The notes under the pieces were generated by a model. That model searched no databases. It was not told where the DNA came from and saw only the letters and a program-made list of their open reading frames with translations. From Alphaproteobacteria bacterium (GTDB lineage Bacteria > Pseudomonadota > Alphaproteobacteria > Rhodospirillales > Casp-alpha2): DNA of 64,000 bases. Each line of letters begins with the position of its first letter. Position 1 is the first letter of the stretch. Shown one piece after another: positions 17,610 to 26,532 of this stretch. The stretch spans positions 23,788-87,787 of the forward strand of contig JAJRRU010000036.1 in assembly GCA_024279135.1 (NCBI GenBank), in the 5' to 3' direction. Both the position numbers and the translations under genes were made by a program.

Positions 17610-18845
17610 ATGAGCAATAAAACATCATATCATTTTGTCATCGTCGAAGACGATCACGTTATGGCCGGTTTGTTGGCCAAGTTATTGGGTAATGCTGGCC
17701 ACACCTCTGAACACATAGTCTCGGCAAGTGAGGCTATCCAGAGGATTCCCGAGTTGCAGCCCGATTGTGTACTGCTCGATTTGATGATGCCTGAAATCGA
17801 CGGCTTTACGGTTCTGCATGAACTGAAAAAAGAAGTGAAGCTGAAAAATACCAGTTTAATTGTGGTTTCAGCCAAGGCCTATGATTTCGACCGCAAACAG
17901 GCTTTGCGGACCGGCGCGGATGGTTTTCTGACCAAACCGATTAATCCGGAGACCTTCGTGGAACGTCTCGAACGCATCCTGGGTGATTATATGAGCGTCG
18001 GGTTCTGGGGCTGTCGGGGCACTCTTCCCGTACCGGGAGAACAGTCCTTAAAATACGGTGGTAATACATCGTGCATCTCCATCGAATTTCCAAACGATCA
18101 GCTTTTTATTTTTGATGCCGGGACAGGTATCAAGAGGCTGTCGGACTATCTGTTGACCCAGAAACGCAAAAAAATTGAAGGCAAGATTTTTATCTCTCAT
18201 CCCCATTGGGATCATATCAATGCCCTGCCATTTTTCGCGCCGCTTTACATGCAGGGTAATGAATTCGAGGTGCTTGGTGCCAGACATGGTGAATTAACCA
18301 TGCGCGAGATCGTTTCCGCCCAGATGGATGGTGTGTATTTCCCCATAACGCTTAATGAATTTGCCGCCCGGTTATATTTTCATGATCTGTCAGAAGAGGA
18401 ATTACAGGTCGGTAATATTCAGATCAATACCATGTTATTGAGCCATCCGGGCGTGTGTCTCGGATATCGGGTGAACTACAAAGGCCGGTCATTTTGTTAT
18501 ATCACGGATAATGAGCTTTATTTCGAGGACAATATTCATTTTAACGAACGATACGAGCAACGTCTGGCCGACTTTATTCGGGGCTGTGACGCGCTGGTAA
18601 TCGATACCAGCTATACAGACGAAGAATATCAGGCAAAGGTTGGCTGGGGACATTCCTGTGTCAGCCGGGTGACCGATATTGCCCACAAGGGAGAGGTAAA
18701 GAACCTGTACCTGTTCCACCATGAACCGAACCAGAGCGACAGTGATATTGACCGCAAGCTGGTTATGGCGCAGGATTTTTTAAGCGACCTTAATTCAGAA
18801 ACCATTTGCCATTGCCCCAAAGAAGGCGACAAGCTGATCGTCTAG
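17610..18845 (+). CDS. Response regulator receiver fused to metallo-beta-lactamase-fold hydrolase
   Basis: 411 residues. Residues 1-125 are a receiver domain with acidic pocket E13-D15, phospho-acceptor D57 in LLDLMMPE and K109 in LTKPI. Residues 128-411 are an MBL-fold domain with H197, H199, D201 and H202 in HPHWDH and further His/Asp (LLSHPGVC, VIDTSYTDEEY, WGHSC, FHHEPNQSD), similar to phosphodiesterase-type MBL proteins (inference). Phosphorylation would thus gate a metal hydrolase instead of a DNA-binding domain. Substrate unknown. No histidine kinase is adjacent. The stop codon TAG coincides with the terminal CTAG of the IS element, so the native 3' end may have been altered. Confidence 0.88.
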   Translation: MSNKTSYHFVIVEDDHVMAGLLAKLLGNAGHTSEHIVSASEAIQRIPELQPDCVLLDLMMPEIDGFTVLHELKKEVKLKNTSLIVVSAKAYDFDRKQALRTGADGFLTKPINPETFVERLERILGDYMSVGFWGCRGTLPVPGEQSLKYGGNTSCISIEFPNDQLFIFDAGTGIKRLSDYLLTQKRKKIEGKIFISHPHWDHINALPFFAPLYMQGNEFEVLGARHGELTMREIVSAQMDGVYFPITLNEFAARLYFHDLSEEELQVGNIQINTMLLSHPGVCLGYRVNYKGRSFCYITDNELYFEDNIHFNERYEQRLADFIRGCDALVIDTSYTDEEYQAKVGWGHSCVSRVTDIAHKGEVKNLYLFHHEPNQSDSDIDRKLVMAQDFLSDLNSETICHCPKEGDKLIV

Positions 18846-19329
18846 AGCATAATCAGATCATATAGACCTGTATCCGGCGTGATTAAAATAATTCCGGCAT
18901 TCTTTAGGAGAAAATGTGTCAAGTAGATCGCTAATTGTAAGCCATAGGCCGCTGACCGCCCTTTCCGCCGCCTTGCGCAAGAGGGCTTTGAGTTTTGCAA
19001 ACATCATTTCTATGGGATTGAGATCGGGTGAGTACGGTGGCAGATAGAGGAGCTTTGCCCCAACGGCTTCGATGGCCTCACGCACACCTGTAACTTTATG
19101 AGCAGACAGATTATCCATAATGAGAATAGCGCCGGAAGCAGATACACCAAACCGTACTGCTGCTTCATGACGCGTGGCTCCCTCGTTAACAGCGGAGATA
19201 AGGCGTTCTCAAAGATCAATTGATAGAGCTTTCACCATAGAAACTGGCCTCCTGCCCAGTCTCTACTTGAATCACATCCAAACCAATTTGGAACCCCCAT
19301 TTGAATCAATTAGGTGTGATTACGCTCTA
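18843..19329. mobile_element. Internally deleted IS630-family element, copy 1
   Basis: A 487-bp element with matching ends: TAGAGCATAATCAGA at the left and, on the other strand at the right, TAGAGCGTAATCACA. Each end abuts a TA dinucleotide, the IS630 target. IS630 elements are normally about 1.1 kb. The middle of the transposase gene is deleted, so this copy cannot move itself but keeps both ends. Its left end supplies the stop codon of the REC-MBL gene. Confidence 0.8.
18858..19238 (-). pseudogene. IS630 transposase remnant (in-frame deletion and internal stop)
   Basis: Starts MVKALSIDL, then an in-frame TGA, then ERLISAVNEGATRHEAAVRFG (helix-turn-helix). The frame jumps without a shift into the catalytic end: IMDNLSAHK, LPPYSPDLNPIE (containing the last catalytic Glu) and FNHAGY. 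An ATG inside the frame at 19118 leaves an 86-codon open stretch. About half of the protein is missing. The same TGA is present in copy 2. Confidence 0.82.
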
Positions 19330-19657
19330 GCCATTGGTGATGCCTTTATCAACAATGTTACTTTATATGCGGTTGGGTATGTTTAGGTTGATTGTTACTG
19401 GTATATTGTTGTAGTAAATAGATTAAAGAGTTACCAGTTATTCATGGTTTCAAAGTATGAAGTTCAACTATATAAAAATTAAATACTATAAAATAACTAT
19501 GTGGAACGCTAATAAAACATCATAAACTTCTGAATAATTCGGGGCTCGGCAAAAGTTGTCATGCAAGATGCCAGCGCATTGCGTTCTGATGTGCGGCATA
19601 TTTTTTTCTATTGAATTATAATAATTTTAACAATGTAATCTGAAAAGGGAACTATTA
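19330..19657. other. AT-rich gap before the Cache gene
   Basis: 328 bp without a credible gene. It contains a 7-bp inverted repeat, ACTGGTA (19397-19403) and TACCAGT (19432-19438). The ribosome site GAAAAGGGA sits at its right end. Base composition is clearly more AT-rich than the core genes. Confidence 0.4.
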
Positions 19658-20515
19658 ATGATGAATGTTATGGAGCTACCTTCTGTTTTAAAGCAAAATT
19701 CTGGAATGATATCCAGAATTGGCATGGCTATTGTGATGGCTTGTGCCGTGTCACTTGCAAATACGTCTGATAGTTATGCAGCAACGAGCGCCGAGAAACT
19801 GGTCGCCAAGAAAGCTTCTATTGTTTCCAAAATGCACAAGAAGGCCAAGAAAGCTTTGGTGAATTCCGCACAGGATAACGTCTTTGGCGAATATTTCCAT
19901 TCCACCAGTGATCCCGCAAAAGCCCAGAGTAAGACCCGTATTCAAGGCCTCACACTGAGGGTCCAAGGCAAGTTTCATGTGGATGAGATGTGCCTGATTG
20001 CCATCGACGGTGTCGAACTGACTCGTATTGTGGGTAATGAAATCGCCCCGGATTCAGATCTGTCACTCGATGAAACCGGCGCTATTTTCTTTGCCCCCGG
20101 TTTTGCCCTAAAGAAGAAAGAATCTTTGGTATCACCGACTTACATGTCTCCGGATGCCATGGCCTGGGTTATTGCCTATGTCACTCCGATCGTTGTTGAT
20201 GGTAAAATTACCTCCATCTTGCATTATGAGCATGGCATGAAGGTTTTTCAGGAAGCAATAATCAAGGGTGTCTCCGGCGATCAATACATGCTTGCCGTGA
20301 CCGATGAAGGTTTTATTGTTTCTGACAGCCGCTCTCCTGTTAATTTTAAAGCAAAAAGCGATAAGGAAGAACAGGTCGATTACTTCGCCGCGTTCGATAG
20401 TTCGCTTAAGGCCGTTGTCAGCGGTGACAAGGGGGCTGGCTCAATTCCAGGCTTTGATGTTGCTTTCCAGAAAGTTGAAGGGGGCCTTACTTTGATTGCA
20501 GTAACCAAACAGTAA
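19658..20515 (+). CDS. Secreted Cache-like sensory protein
   Basis: 285 residues. A signal peptide (hydrophobic IGMAIVMACAVSLA, cleavage after SYA near residue 41) and no later membrane segment predict a free periplasmic protein. The body resembles a Cache ligand-binding domain: AWVIAYVTPIVVDGKITSILHYEHGMKVF, then DQYMLAVTDEGFIVSDSR. Cache domains usually sit inside chemoreceptors; here the domain is separate and is followed 76 bp later by a chemoreceptor. A role as soluble ligand-binding partner of that receptor is inferred. Ligand unknown. Confidence 0.68.
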   Translation: MMNVMELPSVLKQNSGMISRIGMAIVMACAVSLANTSDSYAATSAEKLVAKKASIVSKMHKKAKKALVNSAQDNVFGEYFHSTSDPAKAQSKTRIQGLTLRVQGKFHVDEMCLIAIDGVELTRIVGNEIAPDSDLSLDETGAIFFAPGFALKKKESLVSPTYMSPDAMAWVIAYVTPIVVDGKITSILHYEHGMKVFQEAIIKGVSGDQYMLAVTDEGFIVSDSRSPVNFKAKSDKEEQVDYFAAFDSSLKAVVSGDKGAGSIPGFDVAFQKVEGGLTLIAVTKQ

Positions 20516-20591
20516 GAAGTCTGTGTTTACGTTCTGCCCGTGAGCATATTTTTTGCGAGTCACCGGACATAAAAAAGGACAGGTTGCGATC

Positions 20592-23000
20592 ATGAAAATA
20601 CGGCAAAAAACAGTAATGCTTTTATTGCTGATCTCGATGATTCCGTTTGTGACGATCGCAATCATTGCCTATCAATCCGCGCGCCAGGCGCTGGAGGAGC
20701 AAATCGGCCAAGTTCTCTTTGCCGGTTCGCAAGAAGCGATCAGCCAGCTTGAATCGTCTTTTGTTAAAACGGTTATTAATTTCACGGCGTGGAGCACGGC
20801 CCCTGTATTTCAGGATGTTCTGGCCGATGACGAAGATGAGGAAGTTCAGGCGAACATTGAACGCTTGCAGGGTTTGTACAAGAGATTTAGCGGTTTTATT
20901 GTCGTCAACGACATGGGCGTCGCGGTCTCTTCTACTCTAGAATTGCAAGAAGATTTCGATTTTACGACTGTGCCGTTCGTCGTATCCGCTCTTGAAGGCA
21001 CCTCACACAGAGGGCACGTCGGCCCTTCCCAGTTTCTATCAGGAAATACCGTTATTCTCGCCGTACCCTTGCGCGCGGATTATGACCCTGAAACGATCAT
21101 TGGTGTGTTGATCGGGTTTGTCGACTGGTCTGCCGTTCAGGCTGAATTGACCATTATTCCAGTTTCCGGAGTCGCGCAAGATCGCGATCACAATCTGGTA
21201 TTACGTTCCACCAAGCCACATGACATGAGTAAAATGAACGATATGGCCAGTATGGAACAGTCCATATATTATCAAACCGAGGGTGTGAATTTTATCCTTA
21301 AAGAACTACCATCTGAAACCGGCGTCGCAGCGCTGTCTCTGGGTGGCAGGGATGTTCTTGTTGGAACGTCTCCTTCTCAAGTGGATGAAGGCAAACAGGG
21401 CATGAATTGGGTTGTTCATACTATCGTTTCCAGCTCGACTGCCTATGAAAAAGTTTATGCCCTGCGCCAGCAACTTGTCATGAATACCGTTGGTCTTGGT
21501 GTTGTGATTACAGCCTTTGGTTTCTGGATCGCGGGCGGTTTCGCGCGTCCGATCTCATTGATGACTGATACTATGGAAGAAATGGCGCATGGTAATCTGG
21601 AAATTGATATTCCGGGTCAAGGCCGAAAAGATGAAATAGGCGAAATGGCCAAGGCTGTCCTGGTTTTTAAAGATAGCATGATTACAAATGAAGAGATGGT
21701 GGCTGAACAAAATAGACAGGAAAAGCTGGAGCATGCCCGCCAGATTCAAAAATCGGAAGAACTGCGTGTCCGTGAGGAAACTGATCGCACCCGAGAGGCT
21801 TCCGAAGCGCGCCGTAGCAGCCGCAAGATGAAAAGCCAGATTCTGGCCCTGAACAATGCCATGACCGAAGAAGTCGAAGGAGCTGTTGTCGCCATTCGCG
21901 AACAGATAGAGGAGCTGGTCCGTTCATCCAAGAATTTGGCAAAAATTTCCAGTGGTGCCAGCGATCGTTCCGTTACCATTGCTGCGGCTTCAGAAGAGGC
22001 TTCTGTTAACGTTCAGACGGTTGCTGTTTCGGCTAATAAATTGATGGAAGAAATCACTTCGATCCGCGAGCAAGTGAACAAGTCTTCTGAGGTTTCGATT
22101 GGGGCCAAGACTGAGGCCTATCGAGCCAATAAGGAGATTCAGGGGCTTGCAGGATCTGTGCAAAAAATTGGCGAAGTGGTTAACCTGATTTCGGAGATCG
22201 CAGGACAAACCAATTTATTGGCGCTGAATGCAACCATTGAAGCCGCGCGCGCCGGAGAGGCTGGCAAGGGCTTTGCCGTGGTCGCCTCAGAGGTCAAGAA
22301 CCTTGCCAAGCAAACGGCAAAAGCAACGGAAGAAATTACGAACCAGATTACGGAAATTCAAAGCGGCACAGAACGTTCTGTCGAGGCAGTCGTAGAGGTC
22401 GCCAAAACAATTACGCTGATTAATGAAATTGGCGAGACGATTTCCATAGCGGTTGAAGAACAGAACACCGCGACACAGGAAATTTCCGGCAATGTAGAAC
22501 AGGCAGCCACAGGAACCCAGGAAGTTAACACGAACATCGCTGAAATCAGCACATCCGCATCTATGACTGGTGATGCATCTGCAAATCAGGTTATGATTAC
22601 TGATCAAGTTCGTGAGCGTATCGAAGATATGTATTCTCTGTTGATGAAGGTCATCAGTGAAGCTTCCGATGAAGAAAATAGCCGTCGCTATACGATTAAT
22701 GTTCCTGTTATGATAACGATTGATGGAGAAAGCAGGCAGTGCCTGCTGAAGGATATCTCGCTTGGCGGGGTTGCTATTCTGGACAGGGAAGCCGGCGGCG
22801 GCGTTGGTAATAAATTTGAAATCGATGTACCAAACCTGGGTAAAGTAGCAGGATCAATTATGGCGGTGAGCGATGCTTCAACCCATATTCATTTTGATCT
22901 TGATGATGAGCAACACGAAGACCTGGAAACAATGATTGCCAGAATAAAAAATGACTGTACCCCGCCATCCCCTATGGAACAAATTAACCTGATTGCATAA
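20592..23000 (+). CDS. Methyl-accepting chemotaxis protein with C-terminal PilZ domain
   Basis: 802 residues from the ATG at 20592, chosen for GGACAGG upstream; a TTG at 20553 is less likely. Order: TM1 (about 7-27), periplasmic Cache-type sensor (28-280), TM2 (about 295-318), HAMP, coiled coil, and the MCP tip with EIAGQTNLLALNATIEAARA and GEAGKGFAVVASEVKNLA. Then a PilZ domain with RRYTINVPV and DISLGG. PilZ binds cyclic di-GMP; a similar receptor, Tlp1 of Azospirillum, is known. The second Arg of RxxxR is not evident here, so binding may be weak. It lies between IS630 remnants. Confidence 0.9.
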   Translation: MKIRQKTVMLLLLISMIPFVTIAIIAYQSARQALEEQIGQVLFAGSQEAISQLESSFVKTVINFTAWSTAPVFQDVLADDEDEEVQANIERLQGLYKRFSGFIVVNDMGVAVSSTLELQEDFDFTTVPFVVSALEGTSHRGHVGPSQFLSGNTVILAVPLRADYDPETIIGVLIGFVDWSAVQAELTIIPVSGVAQDRDHNLVLRSTKPHDMSKMNDMASMEQSIYYQTEGVNFILKELPSETGVAALSLGGRDVLVGTSPSQVDEGKQGMNWVVHTIVSSSTAYEKVYALRQQLVMNTVGLGVVITAFGFWIAGGFARPISLMTDTMEEMAHGNLEIDIPGQGRKDEIGEMAKAVLVFKDSMITNEEMVAEQNRQEKLEHARQIQKSEELRVREETDRTREASEARRSSRKMKSQILALNNAMTEEVEGAVVAIREQIEELVRSSKNLAKISSGASDRSVTIAAASEEASVNVQTVAVSANKLMEEITSIREQVNKSSEVSIGAKTEAYRANKEIQGLAGSVQKIGEVVNLISEIAGQTNLLALNATIEAARAGEAGKGFAVVASEVKNLAKQTAKATEEITNQITEIQSGTERSVEAVVEVAKTITLINEIGETISIAVEEQNTATQEISGNVEQAATGTQEVNTNIAEISTSASMTGDASANQVMITDQVRERIEDMYSLLMKVISEASDEENSRRYTINVPVMITIDGESRQCLLKDISLGGVAILDREAGGGVGNKFEIDVPNLGKVAGSIMAVSDASTHIHFDLDDEQHEDLETMIARIKNDCTPPSPMEQINLIA

Positions 23001-23156
23001 GAGAGTATCTCTGCCTTCGGAGTGTACTGGCGCTTGGTTAACTGTTTGAAATTATTATATTATATATAAGCCTGAATTTTGAAAGCTATTTAGCGTCCGC
23101 TCGACATTGCGAGGGGAGGACTTTACTCAATCTTGCTAAGCAGGAAATCAACTTAA

Positions 23157-23444
23157 TTATAGGTCATTATTCCGTAGTGCTTCATCGATCAGATTGGTAA
23201 ATACTGCCCTTGGTGCGCCGCATAATAATTCAATAAGACCCGCATGTTGCTCAAGATGATGAGAGCGGCGGTCTCCTCCCATGGGCCTGGGGGCAGTGGA
23301 TCCCGTCAACTGCCATGCAGCGACCCAGCGAATAGCGCTGGAAGCAGATACACCAAACCGTACCGCTGCTTCATGACGCGAGGCTCCCTCGTTAACAGCG
23401 GAGATAACGCGTTCTCAAAGATCAATTGATAGAGCTTTCACCAT
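23157..23444 (-). pseudogene. IS630 transposase N-terminal fragment
   Basis: 96 codons: MVKALSIDL, the same in-frame TGA as copy 1, ERVISAVNEGASRHEAAVRFG, then AIRWVAAWQLTGSTAPRPMGG and DRRSHHLEQH, the IS630 helix-turn-helix and linker region. The catalytic domain is missing. It ends at TAA (23157-23159). Confidence 0.78.
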
Positions 23445-23535
23445 AGAAACTGGCCTCCTGCACAGTCTCTACTTGAATCACATCCAAACCAATTTGGGAC
23501 CCCCATTTGATTCAATTAGGTGTGATTACGCTCTA
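23157..23535. mobile_element. Truncated IS630-family element, copy 2
   Basis: The right 205 bp (23331-23535) are nearly identical to 19125-19329 of copy 1, including the terminal TAGAGCGTAATCACA end at the TA. The element continues left with transposase sequence absent from copy 1 and fades near 23157, with no left end found. The TA end overlaps the stop codon of the dCMP deaminase gene. Confidence 0.78.
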
Positions 23536-24018
23536 GGGAGCTGTTTCGTCCGATCCATCTGCCAGATCATCGGGATCAACCTGTAACAAGGTTATCTCGG
23601 TTTCAGAGAACATTTCTTCGCTCAGATGAAAATTGCACGCTTCGATCAGGCGCTGGTTGTCTGTTCGTGGTGCGATAACCCGTGATATTCCGGCCTGGAT
23701 GATCATCGAAGCACACACACTGCACGGCATGATCGGCCAGACATAGATCGACATGCCGCTCAGGTCTCGTTTGGCATCAATAATGGCATTTCGTTCGGCA
23801 TGGACGACCATTTCGTATTTGATATCACGATTACTCAGACGCTCGATGGTGTCACTCACGCCCGCTGGCAAACCATTAAACCCGGTCGCCACAATGCGTT
23901 TCATGGGATCGACGATGACACAGCCGACCTGGGTGCTGGGGTCTTTGGACCACTGGGCTATAAATTTAGCCAAATTCAGGAAACGTCGGTCCCACTTGCT
24001 TATTTTCTGTTCGCTCAT
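23533..24018 (-). CDS. Deoxycytidylate (dCMP) deaminase family protein
   Basis: 161 residues from the ATG at 24018, supported by GGAG eight bases upstream; an ATG at 24078 would add 20 unrelated residues. Zinc ligands are H73 in HAERNAI with catalytic E75, and C99 and C102 in PCSVC. It deaminates dCMP to dUMP for thymidylate synthesis. The stop codon TAG is formed at the IS630 copy 2 boundary, so the last residues may not be original. Confidence 0.88.
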   Translation of the reverse strand: MSEQKISKWDRRFLNLAKFIAQWSKDPSTQVGCVIVDPMKRIVATGFNGLPAGVSDTIERLSNRDIKYEMVVHAERNAIIDAKRDLSGMSIYVWPIMPCSVCASMIIQAGISRVIAPRTDNQRLIEACNFHLSEEMFSETEITLLQVDPDDLADGSDETAP

Positions 24019-24175
24019 CGGCTTTCTCCGTTTGGTCATACTCATACGGTGGCTCTGTAATGGCAAGATTAACCACATAATAATGATTGTTAAACCTTGC
24101 TGTTTAAATGCCTTGGAATATGCTGTAAGGAATGTTTAATTATGGTTTTATTTTCTATTTGAAAGGCTCTGAAAA

Positions 24176-24643
24176 ATGTCAGGAAAGATTGATGCTCGTT
24201 TGAGTGAACTGGGTATTGAATTGCCCACACCCACCACGCCGGTGGCCAGCTATGTTGGTTTTGTTCAAACCGGTAATCTGGTTTATATTTCCGGCCAGGT
24301 GACAGTGGAAAACGGCACCATTCAATATGCCGGCAAGCTGGGCGCCGAATTTACCGTTGAACAGGGGTACAAGGCCGCCAGGATTTGCGGCATCAATCTG
24401 CTGGCCCAGCTCAAAAATGCTTGCGGTGGTGATCTGGACCGGGTCAAGCGTGTTATACGGTTGGGTGGATTTGTGGCTTGTACGGCTGACTTTACCGATC
24501 ACCCTAAAGTCATCAATGGCGCCTCGGATTTAATGGCTGAGGTGTTCGGTGATCTGGGCCAACATGCCCGTGCCGCCATTGGTAATCCCAGTCTGCCGCT
24601 CAATACGGCGGTAGAAATTGAAGGCCTGTTTGAAATCAATTAG
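24176..24643 (+). CDS. RidA family (YjgF/YER057c/UK114) protein
   Basis: 155 residues, full length. Conserved stretches: LVYISGQVTVENG, ARICGINLLAQLKNACGGDLDRVKRVIRLGGFV and HARAAIGNPSLPLNTAVEIEG, with the arginine of HARAA at the place used by RidA to bind the imine carboxylate. RidA hydrolyses reactive enamine/imine intermediates released by PLP enzymes. This subgroup (longer, beginning with SELGIELP) has a less certain substrate. It overlaps the convergent hflX stop by 8 bp. Confidence 0.87.
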   Translation: MSGKIDARLSELGIELPTPTTPVASYVGFVQTGNLVYISGQVTVENGTIQYAGKLGAEFTVEQGYKAARICGINLLAQLKNACGGDLDRVKRVIRLGGFVACTADFTDHPKVINGASDLMAEVFGDLGQHARAAIGNPSLPLNTAVEIEGLFEIN

Positions 24644-26123
24644 GTATTTCGGCAATAATCATGTCATCGCGCTCGCGTAGCCGTTCCAGATCAATCGGCG
24701 ACAGGCGAACGTCAATATGGATACCGTGTTCATCGTCAATCCGTTCTTCCACGGAGCCGTATTCATAAAGCCAGGCCACGGCGGCACCGTGGCGGTAATC
24801 TACATCGACCCGGACGATCTGGTGGTGGCTGGTCAGTTCTGTTTCGATCCGCTGGCAAAGGCTGTCCAGACCATGGCCGGTGATGGCAGAGACAATTTCG
24901 ATGGGTTGCTGAGCGCGTGCCACCTGTTCGCTCAGGGTTTTGTGATTCTGATCTTCCAGCAGGTCTATTTTGTTAATGACCTCAAGCATGGGAATCGCCA
25001 TCTGGGGCTTTTTCTGGCCGTTTTTTGCGGTGTAATTCTCTATCTCACCGAGCACGCCGAGCTTTTGTAAAACAGCCATGACGTCTTCTTTCTGGGCGTC
25101 ACTGTCTGGGTGTGCAATATCGCGCACGTGCAAAATCAGATCGGCCTGACAGACTTCCTCAAGGGTCGCGTGAAAAGCCGTGACCAGCTCGTGTGGCAGC
25201 TCGGAGATAAACCCCACCGTATCAGACAGGATGATGGTTTCCCCCGATGGCAGAACCAGTTTGCGCATGGTCGGGTCCAGGGTCGCAAACAACTGGTCCT
25301 TGACCATAACCGTGGCTTTGGTCAACCGGTTAAACAAGGTTGATTTACCGGCATTGGTATAACCAACCAGTGCCACAGCACGGTACGGCACTCGTTTGCG
25401 GGCCTTGCGGTGCAGGTTCCGGGTTCGCTCGACAGAGCTCAGGTTGCGCTTGATCTGGACGATGCGTTCATCGATCAGACGTCGATCGGTTTCGATCTGT
25501 GTTTCACCGGGACCACCGACAAACCCAAGGCCGCCACGTTGGCGCTCCAGATGGGTCCAGCTTCGCACCAGTCGGGACCGCTGGTAGGTCAAGGCAGCCA
25601 GTTCAACCTGCAAGCGGCCTTCTTTTGTGCGGGCCCGCTCACCAAAGATTTCCAGGATCAGCCCCGTTCGGTCGATAACCTTGCAATCCAGCGCGCGTTC
25701 CAGGTTGCGTTGCTGTATGGGGGTCAGGATCGTATTAACGATGGCCAGGGTTATGGCCGGTTCAACCAATCCATCGATTGTGCCTAAATCGGCTGATGGG
25801 TCGGGGTCTGCTTCCATGTCGCCATTGCCATCGTATTGGCCATCACTTGGCACCACGTCTGGTTTGGCATGGATGATGTCCTTGATCCGTTCAACCGTGC
25901 CCTTGCCGAACAGGGTTGCGGGCATGGCTTTTTTGACACGGATGACCTCACCATGCCTGACCTTGAGATCAATGGCCACGGCCAGACCAAACGCTTCGGC
26001 CAGATTGGCTTCCGGCGTGCGCAGACCAGTGTTCCTTTTGCGCATAACATCCGGATGCAGAATTATGCACACCTCGCCTTTAACGAGACCTTCTTCGAGG
26101 TGCTCTGTCGTATTATTTCCCAC
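24636..26123 (-). CDS. hflX: GTPase HflX
   Basis: 495 residues. The N-terminal HflX domain (IIHAKPDVV..., NLERALDCKVIDRTGLILEIF) is followed by the coiled segment with RLVRSWTHLERQRGG and GGPGETQIETDRR, then the G domain with GYTNAGKSTLFNRL, DTVGFISELPHELV and NKIDL. HflX binds the 50S subunit and splits stalled or hibernating ribosomes. It starts 10 bp after hfq; the hfq-hflX pair is typical of proteobacteria. Confidence 0.95.
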   Translation of the reverse strand: MGNNTTEHLEEGLVKGEVCIILHPDVMRKRNTGLRTPEANLAEAFGLAVAIDLKVRHGEVIRVKKAMPATLFGKGTVERIKDIIHAKPDVVPSDGQYDGNGDMEADPDPSADLGTIDGLVEPAITLAIVNTILTPIQQRNLERALDCKVIDRTGLILEIFGERARTKEGRLQVELAALTYQRSRLVRSWTHLERQRGGLGFVGGPGETQIETDRRLIDERIVQIKRNLSSVERTRNLHRKARKRVPYRAVALVGYTNAGKSTLFNRLTKATVMVKDQLFATLDPTMRKLVLPSGETIILSDTVGFISELPHELVTAFHATLEEVCQADLILHVRDIAHPDSDAQKEDVMAVLQKLGVLGEIENYTAKNGQKKPQMAIPMLEVINKIDLLEDQNHKTLSEQVARAQQPIEIVSAITGHGLDSLCQRIETELTSHHQIVRVDVDYRHGAAVAWLYEYGSVEERIDDEHGIHIDVRLSPIDLERLRERDDMIIAEIPN

Positions 26124-26133
26124 CGTAATTTAT

Positions 26134-26415
26134 TCAGTCAACTGCACTGTCATCGTTATTGTCGTTGTTTTCATCAGAATTTCCGTCCGGGTTAAACAAC
26201 TGAATAGGCGATGATGGCATGATCGTGGAAATAGCATGTTTATAAACAAGCTGTGTATGGCTGTCACGGCGCAGCAAGACCGAAAAATTATCAAACCAGG
26301 TGACAATGCCTTGCAGCTTTACCCCGTTAATCAAAAAGACGGTAACCGGTGATTTGTTCTTGCGAATATGATTAAGGAATACATCTTGTACATTTTGATT
26401 TTTATCTGCGGCCAT
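26134..26415 (-). CDS. hfq: RNA chaperone Hfq
   Basis: 93 residues. Sm1 motif ([27 protein letters not shown]) and Sm2 ([11 protein letters not shown]) are intact, with the family N-terminal basic segment. The C-terminal tail is short and acidic (Asp/Asn-rich). It forms a hexameric ring that pairs small RNAs with mRNAs. GAGG precedes the ATG. It is cotranscribed with hflX. Confidence 0.96.
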   Translation of the reverse strand: MAADKNQNVQDVFLNHIRKNKSPVTVFLINGVKLQGIVTWFDNFSVLLRRDSHTQLVYKHAISTIMPSSPIQLFNPDGNSDENNDNNDDSAVD

Positions 26416-26532
26416 TTTATTTGCCTCGTTATATTACGTTATTGTTATAATTATATATAAATATACGCTTTCTGCCCCACACAACGCGTATACCCAGCGT
26501 CTTACAATACGACATATTGACTATTTTTCAAA
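26416..26532 (-). promoter_or_regulatory. hfq promoter region with inverted repeat
   Basis: 117 bp between the HAD gene and hfq. TATACGC (26462-26468) and GCGTATA (26486-26492) form a perfect inverted repeat with a 17-base loop. AT-rich TATAAT-like sequences follow toward hfq (26430-26460, read on the minus strand). It probably holds an independent hfq promoter. Confidence 0.4.

Noticed and set aside
24063..24100. Imperfect inverted repeat GCAAGATTAAC / GTTAAACCTTGC between the deaminase and RidA genes
   Set aside because: It needs a one-base gap to align and has no further support; likely chance in AT-rich intergenic DNA.
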